Below are positions 49,771 through 57,997 of a stretch of DNA of 64,000 nucleotides, piece by piece. Origin of the DNA: Sphingomonadales bacterium UBA2369 (GTDB lineage: Bacteria > Pseudomonadota > Alphaproteobacteria > Sphingomonadales > Sphingomonadaceae); assembly GCA_002344055.1 (NCBI GenBank), contig DDTH01000006.1:535037-599036 (forward strand), read 5' to 3'. The notes under the pieces are model-generated. The model searched no databases, had not been told where the DNA came from, and saw nothing but the letters and a program-made list of their open reading frames with translations. The number at the start of each line of letters is the position of its first letter. Within the stretch, counting starts at the first letter, position 1. The translations under genes and the position numbers were made by a program.

Positions 49771-50357
49771 GACGTCAGCATCCCGAGCCGCCGCAACTCC
49801 GCGAGCAAAGGCAGGAGCGGCAGGCCGAGAATGGCGAAATGGCTCCCCTCGATCCGCTCGAACAGCTGCGCGCCCATGCCTTCGATCCGGTAGCCGCCGA
49901 CATTCCAGCGGACTTCCTCCCATTCGCAGTCCAGATAGGCGGCGATGAACGGGTCGGACAACGAACGCATGCTCAGGCTGGCGGTTTCGGTGGCGGTCCA
50001 GACTTGCTCGCCGCCGCGCGACAGCACCGCCGCCGAATGCAGCCGATGGGTCGTGCCGGACAATGCGCGAAGCTGGTGCGCCAGGTCTTCCCGCGATTTC
50101 GGTTTGCTCAGCAACGAACGGTCGGCGCATTCCAGCACCTGATCCGCCCCCAGCACCAGCGCCTGCTGATCGTCGGCGGCAGCCGCCTTCAGAAAGGCCA
50201 ATGCGCCGGCAATCTGCCAGGCATCGCGCCCTTCCGCGATCAAGGCCTGTTTCGCGCTGTCCTCATCGAACTCGCTGTGGACCGGTTCGAAGGCTATGCC
50301 AGCCTGTTCGAGCATCGTCCGCCGGGTCGCGCTTTGCGAGGCGAGCAGGAGTGTCAT
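49767..50357 (-). CDS. maf: Maf-family nucleotide pyrophosphatase
   Basis: 196 residues. Hydrolyses non-canonical or modified NTPs to monophosphates (septum-formation inhibitor family). N-terminal LLASQSATRRTMLEQAGI, the central GADQVLECADRSLLSKP, and the C-terminal WNVGGYRIEGMGAQLFERIEGS motifs are all present. The start overlaps ppsR by 4 bases. Confidence 0.95.
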   Translation of the reverse strand: MTLLLASQSATRRTMLEQAGIAFEPVHSEFDEDSAKQALIAEGRDAWQIAGALAFLKAAAADDQQALVLGADQVLECADRSLLSKPKSREDLAHQLRALSGTTHRLHSAAVLSRGGEQVWTATETASLSMRSLSDPFIAAYLDCEWEEVRWNVGGYRIEGMGAQLFERIEGSHFAILGLPLLPLLAELRRLGMLTS

Positions 50358-51175
50358 TCCCCAGCCGCCTCATGCCGCTCGGTGACCAGCTTGACGATCG
50401 CCAGCGCCGTTTCCTCGATCGAGCGGCGGGTCACGTCGATCACCGGCCAGCCCTGATCGGCGAACATGCGCCGGGCAAACACCAGTTCCGCGTTCACCGC
50501 TTCAGTGTCGACATAATCGGTCTCCGGCGCCTGGTTGAGCGCCAGCAACCGGTTGCGGCGGATCTGGATCAGCCGGTCGGAACTGGTGGTGAGACCGATC
50601 ACCATCGGATGCTTGAGTTCGAACAACCGTTTCGGCGGCGGCGATTCCCGGACCAGCGGGATATTCGCCACCTTGTAGCCGCGATTGGCGAGGTAGATGC
50701 TGGTCGGCGTCTTCGACGAGCGCGACACCCCGGCCAGAATGATGTCCGCTTCCTCCCAATTCTCCGACTGCAGCCCGTCATCATGCGCGATCGTGAACTG
50801 GATCGCGTCAACCCGCGCGAAATAGGCCGCGTCGAGCACATGCTGCCGCCCCGGCCGGCCCTGCGTCGCCTCGCCCGTCACCGCCGACAGGGCATCGATC
50901 ACCGGATCCAGCACCGAAACCGCATTGATTCCGCGCCGGCGGCAGGCCTGCTCGAGTTCGCGGCGAATGACTGGATTGACCAGGGTGTAGAGCACCAGCC
51001 CGGGCTTCTGCTCGATATCGTCGAGCACGCGGCCAAGATGGCCTTCGGAGCGCACCATCGGCCACAAATGCCGCACCGACGCGACATTATCGAATTGCGA
51101 CAGACAGGCATTGGCGACCATGTCCAGCGTCTCGCCGGTCGAATCCGAGAGGAGATGCAGGTGAAGCTGCTTCAC
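50354..51175 (-). CDS. ppsR: Bifunctional kinase/pyrophosphorylase regulating PEP synthase or PPDK (PpsR)
   Basis: 273 residues of the DUF299 family, which phosphorylates and reactivates PEP synthase or pyruvate phosphate dikinase. The N-terminus LHLHLLSDSTGETLDMV and the P-loop GVSRSSKTPTS (149-159) are diagnostic, followed by KHPMVIGLTTSSDRLIQIRRNRL. It starts with GTG at 51175 with GGAG upstream. It is the first gene left of the proposed replication origin. Confidence 0.95.
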   Translation of the reverse strand: MKQLHLHLLSDSTGETLDMVANACLSQFDNVASVRHLWPMVRSEGHLGRVLDDIEQKPGLVLYTLVNPVIRRELEQACRRRGINAVSVLDPVIDALSAVTGEATQGRPGRQHVLDAAYFARVDAIQFTIAHDDGLQSENWEEADIILAGVSRSSKTPTSIYLANRGYKVANIPLVRESPPPKRLFELKHPMVIGLTTSSDRLIQIRRNRLLALNQAPETDYVDTEAVNAELVFARRMFADQGWPVIDVTRRSIEETALAIVKLVTERHEAAGE

Positions 51176-51197
51176 CGTCCGATCTCCGAAATCGCCC

Positions 51198-51206
51198 TGT
51201 GGAAAA
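51198..51206 (-). other. DnaA box
   Basis: Read on the minus strand the nonamer is TTTTCCACA, fitting TTWTNCACA completely and TTATCCACA at eight of nine positions. It lies near the ppsR side of the proposed origin. Confidence 0.6.
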
Positions 51207-51449
51207 CCATGTGAGGATCGCTAGCGTAAGCCTTCGGACGGATTCAAGGACAGGATCGCTCCCGCCCCGCCAAAGATTCGTCCACAGCCACGCCAACATG
51301 GGATGAATCCCGACCCCAGCCTGTGAGTCATGGGGACGTGCGTCGCGACTCCGTAGGCACCCGCGAGTCGCGAAAGAGTCCGACTGTTGGCAAAATCCGG
51401 CGGAGCCAATAAACCCCGCTCATCCCGGCCCAACTCTTCTCAACAATAT

Positions 51450-51463
51450 CCTTTATATAAAGG
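51450..51463. other. AT-rich palindrome, possible duplex-unwinding element
   Basis: CCTTTATATAAAGG is a perfect 14-bp palindrome in the most AT-rich 35 bases of the origin region (51440-51474), directly before hemE. It may mark the unwinding element, a hemE promoter/operator, or both. Confidence 0.5.
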
Positions 51464-51474
51464 TAAGATATTAA

Positions 51475-52539
51475 GTGAGCAGTCCCGCTCGCCTGCCTTC
51501 CAGTTCGACCGGCATGGCTGCCAAGCCCTTGATTCGCGTGCTGAAAGGTGAACGGATCGAGCCGACGCCGATGTGGCTGATGCGTCAGGCCGGACGCTAT
51601 CTGCCGGAATATCGCGCGCTGCGGGCGGAGAAAGGCGGCTTCCTCGAGCTCGTCTATGACAGCGATGCGGCGGCCGAAATCACGCTGCAGCCGATCGACC
51701 GGTTCGGGTTCGACGGTGCGATCCTCTTTTCCGACATATTGATCGTGCCTCACGCGCTGGGCCAGGATCTGGCGTTCGAGGCCGGCGAAGGTCCACGCCT
51801 CTCGCCTCCGCTCGTCGATGCCCTGCTGGACAGCCTTGAAGCCGTGCCACAGCGGCTTTCGCCCATCTATGCGACTGTGGAAAAGGTGAAAGCCAGACTC
51901 CCTGCTGAGACGGCTCTGCTGGGCTTTGCGGGCAGCCCGTGGACGGTCGCGACCTATATGGTCGCCGGCCGTGGCAGCAAGGAACAGGCTGAGGCGCGTC
52001 GCTACGCCTATCGGGACCCAGGGGCTTTCGGCGCGATCATCGAGAAGGTCGCGGCGATGACCGTCGACTATCTTTCCGGCCAGATCGAGGCCGGCGCGGA
52101 AGCGGTGCAATTGTTCGACAGCTGGTCGGGCAGCCTCGCCCCGTCGCAATTCGAACGCTGGGTGATCGCGCCCACCGCGCGCATCGTCGCCGATTTGAAA
52201 GCCCGTCACCCGGATGTGCCGGTGATCGGCTTCCCCAAGGGCGCCGGCGCCAAGCTGCCCGCTTATGCCCGCGAGACCGGCATCGACGCGATCGGCGTGG
52301 ACGAGACACAGGATCCGGTCTGGGCGGCTGCCCAACTCCCCGCCGGCATGCCGGTGCAGGGGAATCTGGACCCGCTCGCACTGATCACCGGCGGCGCGGC
52401 GCTTGAACAGGCGGTGTCGGCCATCCTAGATGCGTTCCGGGACCGGCCGCACGTCTTCAATCTCGGCCACGGCATCCTGCCCGACGCGCCGATCGCGCAT
52501 GTCGAGCGGCTGATCGAACTGGTGCGGGGCGGGAGATAG
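51475..52539 (+). CDS. hemE: Uroporphyrinogen decarboxylase
   Basis: Heme pathway step from uroporphyrinogen III to coproporphyrinogen III. 354 residues with the signature PMWLMRQAGRYLPEYR and FSDILIVPHALGQDL, plus GFAGSPWTVATYMVAGRGSK in parts, and the closing FNLGHGILPDAP. GTG at 51475 after AAGGTAAG is used here; an ATG at 51514 would remove only a poorly conserved 13-residue tail. It is the classic right-hand neighbour of the alphaproteobacterial origin. Confidence 0.96.
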   Translation: MSSPARLPSSSTGMAAKPLIRVLKGERIEPTPMWLMRQAGRYLPEYRALRAEKGGFLELVYDSDAAAEITLQPIDRFGFDGAILFSDILIVPHALGQDLAFEAGEGPRLSPPLVDALLDSLEAVPQRLSPIYATVEKVKARLPAETALLGFAGSPWTVATYMVAGRGSKEQAEARRYAYRDPGAFGAIIEKVAAMTVDYLSGQIEAGAEAVQLFDSWSGSLAPSQFERWVIAPTARIVADLKARHPDVPVIGFPKGAGAKLPAYARETGIDAIGVDETQDPVWAAAQLPAGMPVQGNLDPLALITGGAALEQAVSAILDAFRDRPHVFNLGHGILPDAPIAHVERLIELVRGGR

Positions 52540-52541
52540 CG

Positions 52542-52991
52542 ATGGACTGGGCAGAGCTGAGCGCCATTCTCTATCCTTGGGTCAAATCCGCGCACATCAT
52601 CTTCGTGATTTTCTGGATTGCGGGTTTATTCCTGCTGCCGCGCTACTACATCTATCATCAGGAAGCGGTTCCCGGCTCCGACGAGGAGCAGAGATGGATC
52701 GAGCGTGAGCGCAAGCTGCGCAACATCATCATCACCCCGTCGATGATCCTGGTCTGGGTCTTCGGCATCCTGCTGGCCTACATTATCGGCGCCTGGAGCC
52801 AGGGCTGGTTCCACCTGAAGCTGCTGCTTGTGCTCGGCCTCTCCGCCTATCACGGTTACATGGTCGGCTACGGCAAGTCGCTCGCCGCGGGCGCCCGTCC
52901 GCAGAGCGGCAAGGCACTGCGGATCATGAACGAGGTTCCCGGCGTCGTCACCGTGATCGTCGTCATTCTGGTCGTCGTGAAGCCCTTCTGA
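52542..52991 (+). CDS. hemJ: Protoporphyrinogen IX oxidase HemJ
   Basis: 149-residue integral membrane protein replacing HemG/HemY in many Proteobacteria. Four hydrophobic helices: VKSAHIIFVIFWIAGLFLLPRYY with the heme-ligand His, PSMILVWVFGILLAYIIG, LKLLLVLGLSAYHGYMVG with a second His, and VPGVVTVIVVILVVVKPF. It follows hemE by 2 bases, so the two heme genes are co-expressed. Confidence 0.94.
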   Translation: MDWAELSAILYPWVKSAHIIFVIFWIAGLFLLPRYYIYHQEAVPGSDEEQRWIERERKLRNIIITPSMILVWVFGILLAYIIGAWSQGWFHLKLLLVLGLSAYHGYMVGYGKSLAAGARPQSGKALRIMNEVPGVVTVIVVILVVVKPF

Positions 52992-53126
52992 CTCGTCCCG
53001 GCCTTGCTTGACTCGAATCCGGGCGGAGCATAACGCCGGGTCAGGTCGTTACCTCCGCAGTCCTTGCGGGGCTGTCGTCTTCCTTCAGACCATTCACATC
53101 CTGTCCCGGCATCCGCGCCCGGACTC
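52990..53126 (+). promoter_or_regulatory. rho leader with GANTC cluster
   Basis: The 167-base gap before rho holds four GANTC sites, at 52990, 53010, 53015 and 53122. rho leaders are sites of Rho autoregulation in several bacteria. No open frame of note and no clear Shine-Dalgarno hairpin are visible. Confidence 0.4.
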
Positions 53127-53158
53127 CGATTTCCAAATATTCCCCAAAGAGTTTTCCT

Positions 53159-54415
53159 ATGCATCTCAATGATTTGAAGAAGCGCAGCCCAGCCGAACTG
53201 GTCGCCATGGCCGAGGAGCTCGGCATTGAGGGCGCCTCGACGCTCCGCAAGCAGGAGCTGATGTTCTCGCTGCTGAAGGTCCGCGCCGAAAATGGCGACG
53301 AGATTATGGGTCAGGGCACGATCGAGGTTCTGCCCGACGGCTTCGGCTTCCTGCGCTCGGCCGATTCCAATTATCTGGCCGGACCCGACGACATCTATGT
53401 GGCGCCCAATCAGGTCCGCAAATTCGGCCTGCGCACCGGCGACACGGTCGAGGGCGAGATCCGCGGACCCAAGGATGGCGAGCGCTATTTCAGCCTTGTT
53501 CGCCTCACCCAGGTCAATTTCGACGAACCCGAGGCGGTCCGTCACCGTGTCAATTTCGACAATCTGACGCCGCTTTATCCCGACCAGAAGCTTACCCTCG
53601 ACAGCGCCGATCCGACGCAAAAGGACAAATCGGCGCGGGTGATCGACATCATTGCGCCGCAGGGCAAGGGCCAGCGCGCTTTGATCGTGGCACCGCCGCG
53701 CACCGGCAAGACGGTGCTTCTGCAGAACATCGCCAAGGCGATCACCGACAATCATCCCGAGGTCTTCCTGCTGGTCCTGCTGGTCGACGAGCGGCCGGAG
53801 GAAGTCACCGACATGCAGCGCTCGGTGAAGGGCGAGGTCATTTCCTCCACCTTCGACGAGCCGGCCCAGCGCCACGTCCAGGTTGCCGAGATGGTGATCG
53901 AAAAGGCCAAGCGACTGGTCGAGCACAAGCGCGACGTCGTGATCCTGCTCGATTCGATCACCCGCCTTGGCCGCGCCTACAACACGGTCGTGCCGAGCTC
54001 GGGCAAGGTGCTGACCGGCGGTGTCGACGCCAACGCCCTGCAGCGGCCGAAGCGCTTCTTCGGCGCCGCCCGCAACATCGAGGAAGGCGGCTCGCTCTCG
54101 ATCATTGCCACCGCCTTGATCGACACCGGCTCCAAGATGGACGAAGTGATCTTCGAAGAGTTCAAGGGCACCGGTAACAGCGAAATCGTGCTCGACCGCA
54201 AGGTCGCCGACAAGCGTATCTTTCCGTCGCTAGACGTCGGCAAGTCCGGCACCCGCAAGGAGGAATTGCTGGTCGAGCAGGGCACCCTCACCCGCATGTG
54301 GATGCTCCGCCGCATCCTGATGCAGATGGGCACCGTCGACGCGATGACCTTCCTCCTCGACAAGATGAAGGACCACAAGTCGAACGAGGATTTCTTCGCG
54401 AGCATGAATCAGTAG
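53159..54415 (+). CDS. rho: Transcription termination factor Rho
   Basis: Hexameric RNA-dependent helicase, 418 residues. N-terminal helical domain (LKKRSPAELVAMAEELGIEG), RNA-binding cold-shock-type fold (GFGFLRSADSNYLAGPDDIYV), then the ATPase with Walker A APPRTGKT and Walker B VVILLDSITRLGRAYN, and Q/R loops through GGVDANAL. Standard length; no insertion in the N-terminal domain as seen in some Actinobacteria. Confidence 0.98.
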   Translation: MHLNDLKKRSPAELVAMAEELGIEGASTLRKQELMFSLLKVRAENGDEIMGQGTIEVLPDGFGFLRSADSNYLAGPDDIYVAPNQVRKFGLRTGDTVEGEIRGPKDGERYFSLVRLTQVNFDEPEAVRHRVNFDNLTPLYPDQKLTLDSADPTQKDKSARVIDIIAPQGKGQRALIVAPPRTGKTVLLQNIAKAITDNHPEVFLLVLLVDERPEEVTDMQRSVKGEVISSTFDEPAQRHVQVAEMVIEKAKRLVEHKRDVVILLDSITRLGRAYNTVVPSSGKVLTGGVDANALQRPKRFFGAARNIEEGGSLSIIATALIDTGSKMDEVIFEEFKGTGNSEIVLDRKVADKRIFPSLDVGKSGTRKEELLVEQGTLTRMWMLRRILMQMGTVDAMTFLLDKMKDHKSNEDFFASMNQ

Positions 54416-54431
54416 CGCCGGACGGCCGATA

Positions 54432-54463
54432 CCAAGGCGAGAGGCGAAGCCGCAGCGCCTTGG
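54432..54463 (+). terminator. Hairpin downstream of rho
   Basis: Perfect 8-bp arms CCAAGGCG and CGCCTTGG enclose 16 bases that can form a second small stem (GGC-GAA-GCC). A further stem GCGGGC-TTT-GCCCGC is at 54516-54530. Both lie between rho and the DUF6489 gene and lack T-tracts, so they may act as Rho-independent pause sites or mRNA ends. Confidence 0.5.
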
Positions 54464-54576
54464 AAACGGATACCTCCAGGCTCGGACGGCCTGAGCGAAG
54501 CGACAGGACCGACGTGCGGGCTTTGCCCGCGCGGCTTCTCCAGCCTAAGATCGCGTGAAAATCAGGGAGCCCGCCC

Positions 54577-54807
54577 ATGAAGGTCACCGTCGACGTCGAC
54601 TGCACCCCCGAGGAAGCTCGCCGCTTCCTGGGCCTCCCCGATCTCACCGCCGTCCACGACGCCTACATCGCCAAGATGACCAAGGCGGTCGAGGACAGCA
54701 CCAATCCCGAAGCATTCGGCGAGATGATGAAGAGCTGGGGGCCGATGAGCGAAGCCGGCATGAATATGTGGCGCCAGATGATGGAGCAGATGACGCCCAA
54801 GAGCTGA
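54577..54807 (+). CDS. DUF6489 family small protein
   Basis: 76 residues. The N-terminal strand MKVTVDVDCTPEEARRFLGLPDLTAVHDAYI is the recognisable part of this sphingomonad family. The rest is an amphipathic, Met-rich helix (EMMKSWGPMSEAGMNMWRQMMEQM, read in parts). Function unknown. GGGAGCC precedes the ATG. It lies between rho and mnmE in the origin-proximal gene set. Confidence 0.82.
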   Translation: MKVTVDVDCTPEEARRFLGLPDLTAVHDAYIAKMTKAVEDSTNPEAFGEMMKSWGPMSEAGMNMWRQMMEQMTPKS

Positions 54808-54826
54808 GGGCGCCATCGCCGATGCG

Positions 54827-56098
54827 ATGATTGATACCATCTTCGCTCTCTCGTCCGGCCGCCCTCCCGCGGCGATCGCGGTTCTGCGTGTGACGGGCGC
54901 CAAAGCACTGGAAATATTGCGAAATATGTCCGGTTCCGACCCGGAGCCGCGGCGTGCCACGCTCGTGACCCTGCGCGATGGCGACAACATTCTCGACCGC
55001 GCTTTGGCCCTGCGTTTCGACGCTCCGAACAGCGTCACCGGCGAGGATATGGTCGAACTCCACCTCCATGGCGGCCGCGCGGTCGTCGAGGCGGTCTCCG
55101 CTGCGCTCGCCAGGATGGATGGGGTGAGGGCCGCCGAGCCGGGCGAGTTCACCCGCCGCGCCTTCGCCAATGGCAAGCTCGATCTGACCGAGGCGGAAGG
55201 CCTGGCCGATCTGCTGGCCGCCGAAACCGAAGGCCAGCGTAGGGCCGCCATCGCGACAGCGGGCGGCGCATTGAGCCGGAAGGTGTCGGACTGGACCGAC
55301 CGGCTCCTCGCGCTTGCGGCCTCGGTGGAGGCACAGCTGGACTTTTCGGACGAGGGCGACGTCGAGTCCGGTCTGCCCCCGAGCTGGGAGGAAGCGCGCC
55401 AGGCGTTGCGCGGGGAGATTGCGCTATTGCTCTCCCGGCCACCGGCGGAGCGCCTGCGGGACGGAATTCGCGTCGTCATCGCGGGGCCGCCGAACAGCGG
55501 GAAGTCCACCCTGCTCAATGCGATCGTCCAACGCGAAGCGGCGATCACTTCCGATATCGCCGGCACCACCCGCGATCTGATCGAGGTACCGGTCGCGATC
55601 GGCGGCCTGCCCTTCCTGCTGATCGACAGCGCTGGCCTGCGCGAAAGCGGCGATCAGATCGAGGCGATCGGGATCGGGCGGGCCGAAGCGGCGATCGCGG
55701 CGGCCGATCTGGTGCTCTGGCTCGGTGACCCGGCCCGACCGCCCAGCCGCGACAAAGTGCTCGTCATTCACGCCAAGGCGGATCTGGGCGCGACCGCCTC
55801 CGGGGCCATCAGCCTGTCCGCGCTGACGGGACAGGGAGTTCCTGAGCTTCTTGCGTTGCTCGCGAGCGAGGCCCGCCAGCTTCTCCCGGGACCGGACGAG
55901 CTCGCCGCCAATGCCCGTCAGCGGCAGGCGCTGGCGAGCGCTCTGGATCATCTCGATGCGACTGAAGGGCAGGACGACCTGCTCATCGTAGCGGAAGAGC
56001 TGCGCCGCGCACGCTTGGCGCTTGATGCGGTCACGGGCCGCGCGGGTGTCGAGCACATGCTCGACGCCCTGTTCGGGCGCTTCTGCATCGGAAAATGA
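54827..56098 (+). CDS. mnmE: tRNA uridine-5-carboxymethylaminomethyl GTPase MnmE
   Basis: With MnmG makes the cmnm5 modification at wobble uridine of tRNAs. 423 residues: N-terminal formyl-THF-binding domain (DTIFALSSGRPPAAIAVLRVTG), helical domain, inserted G domain with G1 AGPPNSGKST, G2/G3 SDIAGTTRDLIEV and DSAGLR, and C-terminal FCIGK with its conserved Cys. It is directly followed by a parS-like palindrome. Confidence 0.97.
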   Translation: MIDTIFALSSGRPPAAIAVLRVTGAKALEILRNMSGSDPEPRRATLVTLRDGDNILDRALALRFDAPNSVTGEDMVELHLHGGRAVVEAVSAALARMDGVRAAEPGEFTRRAFANGKLDLTEAEGLADLLAAETEGQRRAAIATAGGALSRKVSDWTDRLLALAASVEAQLDFSDEGDVESGLPPSWEEARQALRGEIALLLSRPPAERLRDGIRVVIAGPPNSGKSTLLNAIVQREAAITSDIAGTTRDLIEVPVAIGGLPFLLIDSAGLRESGDQIEAIGIGRAEAAIAAADLVLWLGDPARPPSRDKVLVIHAKADLGATASGAISLSALTGQGVPELLALLASEARQLLPGPDELAANARQRQALASALDHLDATEGQDDLLIVAEELRRARLALDAVTGRAGVEHMLDALFGRFCIGK

Positions 56099-56114
56099 TG
56101 TTCCACGTGGAACA
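56099..56114. other. parS: parS-like site 1
   Basis: TGTTCCACGTGGAACA is a perfect 16-bp palindrome matching the parS consensus TGTTTCACGTGAAACA at 14 positions. It lies immediately after the mnmE stop codon and before the mnmG start, about 4.6 kb right of the proposed origin and 2.6 kb from parA. Confidence 0.85.
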
Positions 56115-56146
56115 TGGGCCGATCTGACGCTATCTGGCGCCTGATC

Positions 56147-57997
56147 ATGCCCAGCTTCGATGTCATCGTGATTGGCGGCGGCCACGCCGGCACGGAAGCC
56201 GCCGCCGCCGCCGCGCGTATGGGCGCGTCCGTGGCTCTGGTGAGCTTCTCCGCCGATCAGATCGGCATGATGTCCTGCAACCCGGCAATGGGCGGACTCG
56301 GCAAGGGCCATCTGGTTCGCGAGGTCGATGCCTTTGACGGGCTGATCGGCCGGGCCTCTGACGCCGCGGCCATCCACCATCGCATGCTCAACGCCAGCAA
56401 GGGCGCCGCCGTGCGCGGGCCGCGTATCCAGGCTGACCGTAAGCTCTACAAAGCCGCAATCCAGCATGCCGTCGCCGCGCAGGCCGGCCTGGAGGTGGTC
56501 GCAGGCGAAGCCGTCGCGCTGCGCCTCGATGGCCGCACGATCACTGGCGTCCGCCTCGCGGATGGACGTGAGCTGGGCGGCAAGTCGGTCGTTCTCGCGA
56601 CAGGCACGTTCCTGGGTGGCAAGCTCTTCTTCGGGCTGAGTTCCGAGCCGGGCGGCCGGTTCACCGAGCGGGCGGCAACCGAGATGGCGCACCAGCTGCG
56701 CGCGCTCGATCTGCCTATGGCGCGGCTCAAGACGGGCACACCGCCTCGCCTCGACGGCCGCACGATCGACTGGTCGGGGCTGGAGCGCCAGCCGTCAGAC
56801 GACGATTGCTGGACGATGTCGCCCATGTCGGCGGGGCGCATGAACACGCAGCTCAGCTGCTTCATCACGCGGACCAACGCCGAGACCCATGGCATCATCC
56901 GCGATTCCCTGCACCGGTCCCCGCTCTTCTCGGGCGACATCCAGGGCGCCGGTCCGCGTTACTGCCCGTCGATCGAGGACAAGGTGCAGCGCTTCGGCGA
57001 TCGCGATGGCCACCAGATCTTCCTGGAACCGGAGGGGCTGGACGATCCGCTTATCTATCCGAACGGCATCTCTACCTCGCTTCCCCTCGACGTGCAGCGC
57101 GCCATGGTCCGCTCAATGGCGGGTCTCGAGCAGGTGGAGATTGCCCAGCCCGGCTATGCAGTGGAATATGATCATGTCGATCCGCGCATCCTGCATCCGA
57201 CGCTGCAGGTCCGCGACGTCGGGGGCCTCTATCTCGCCGGCCAGATCAACGGCACGACCGGTTACGAGGAAGCCGCCGCGCAGGGTCTTGTCGCCGGCCT
57301 GAATGCGGCCGCCCATGCGGCGGGGAGTGCGCCGATCCTGTTCGATCGCGCCAGCTCCTATATCGGCGTGATGGTCGACGATCTCGTCTTGCAGGGGGTC
57401 ACCGAACCCTATCGCATGCTCACGGCCCGCGCCGAATATCGCCTCCGCCTTCGTGCCGACAATGCGGAGGCTCGTCTGTCTGCGCTGGCAGAGACCGCCG
57501 GCTGCCTGTCCGGGGAGCGGCAGGCGCATCTGGCGCGCGACAATGCGGAGCGGGCTCGCATCGCGGCCGCGCTCGGCGCCACGGCCACCGGGCGGGACCT
57601 GCAGGCCGCCGGTGCCGATGTCCGCGATGATGGGGTCAAGCGTCCGCTTACCGATTGGCTCCGCTTTCCGGCGGTCGAGGCGGGCCTGTTGCGCCGTTTC
57701 CTGCCCGCGCTCGCGGGTGCGCCCGACCGTTTGCTGGAGGAGGCGGTGCAGGACCATCGTTACGCCCCCTATCTCGACCGGCAGGATGCCGAGATCGCCC
57801 GGCTGCGCGGAGATGACGCGATCGTGCTGCCCGCGTCGCTCGACTATGCGGCCATTCCCGGCCTGTCGCTTGAAATGACCGAGAAGCTGTCCCGGAGCCG
57901 CCCATCGACGCTGGGATCGGCCTCGCGCATTCGCGGCATCACGCCGGCCGCGCTGACAGCTATTCTGGTGTTCGTGCGGGGGAAGATGGCGGCCTGA
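56147..57997 (+). CDS. mnmG: tRNA uridine-5-carboxymethylaminomethyl FAD enzyme MnmG
   Basis: FAD-dependent partner of MnmE, 616 residues. The Rossmann motif VIGGGHAGTEAAAAAARMG lies near the N-terminus, then SCNPAMGGLGKGHLVRE and GTPPRLDG. The helical tRNA-binding end includes YSHITPAAL-type RGITPAALTAI. I prefer the ATG at 56147, which puts the protein start at the conserved MPSFDVIVIGG; the ATG at 56114 overlaps the parS palindrome and adds 11 residues. Confidence 0.96.
   Translation: MPSFDVIVIGGGHAGTEAAAAAARMGASVALVSFSADQIGMMSCNPAMGGLGKGHLVREVDAFDGLIGRASDAAAIHHRMLNASKGAAVRGPRIQADRKLYKAAIQHAVAAQAGLEVVAGEAVALRLDGRTITGVRLADGRELGGKSVVLATGTFLGGKLFFGLSSEPGGRFTERAATEMAHQLRALDLPMARLKTGTPPRLDGRTIDWSGLERQPSDDDCWTMSPMSAGRMNTQLSCFITRTNAETHGIIRDSLHRSPLFSGDIQGAGPRYCPSIEDKVQRFGDRDGHQIFLEPEGLDDPLIYPNGISTSLPLDVQRAMVRSMAGLEQVEIAQPGYAVEYDHVDPRILHPTLQVRDVGGLYLAGQINGTTGYEEAAAQGLVAGLNAAAHAAGSAPILFDRASSYIGVMVDDLVLQGVTEPYRMLTARAEYRLRLRADNAEARLSALAETAGCLSGERQAHLARDNAERARIAAALGATATGRDLQAAGADVRDDGVKRPLTDWLRFPAVEAGLLRRFLPALAGAPDRLLEEAVQDHRYAPYLDRQDAEIARLRGDDAIVLPASLDYAAIPGLSLEMTEKLSRSRPSTLGSASRIRGITPAALTAILVFVRGKMAA

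Larger units (their letters stand above)
51176..51474. other. oriC: Probable chromosomal replication origin (oriC)
   Basis: The 299-bp gene-free gap lies between ppsR (-) and hemE (+), the two flanks of the origin in Caulobacter and other Alphaproteobacteria. Genes on both sides run away from it for several kb. The region holds seven GANTC sites, targets of the CcrM methylase, at 51241, 51275, 51305, 51325, 51347, 51365 and 51376. It also has a DnaA box (51198-51206), a weaker one, TCGTCCACA (51278-51286), an inverted repeat CGCGACTC/GAGTCGCG (51344-51372), and an AT-rich right end (51440-51474). I saw no clear pair of CtrA full sites. Confidence 0.75.
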
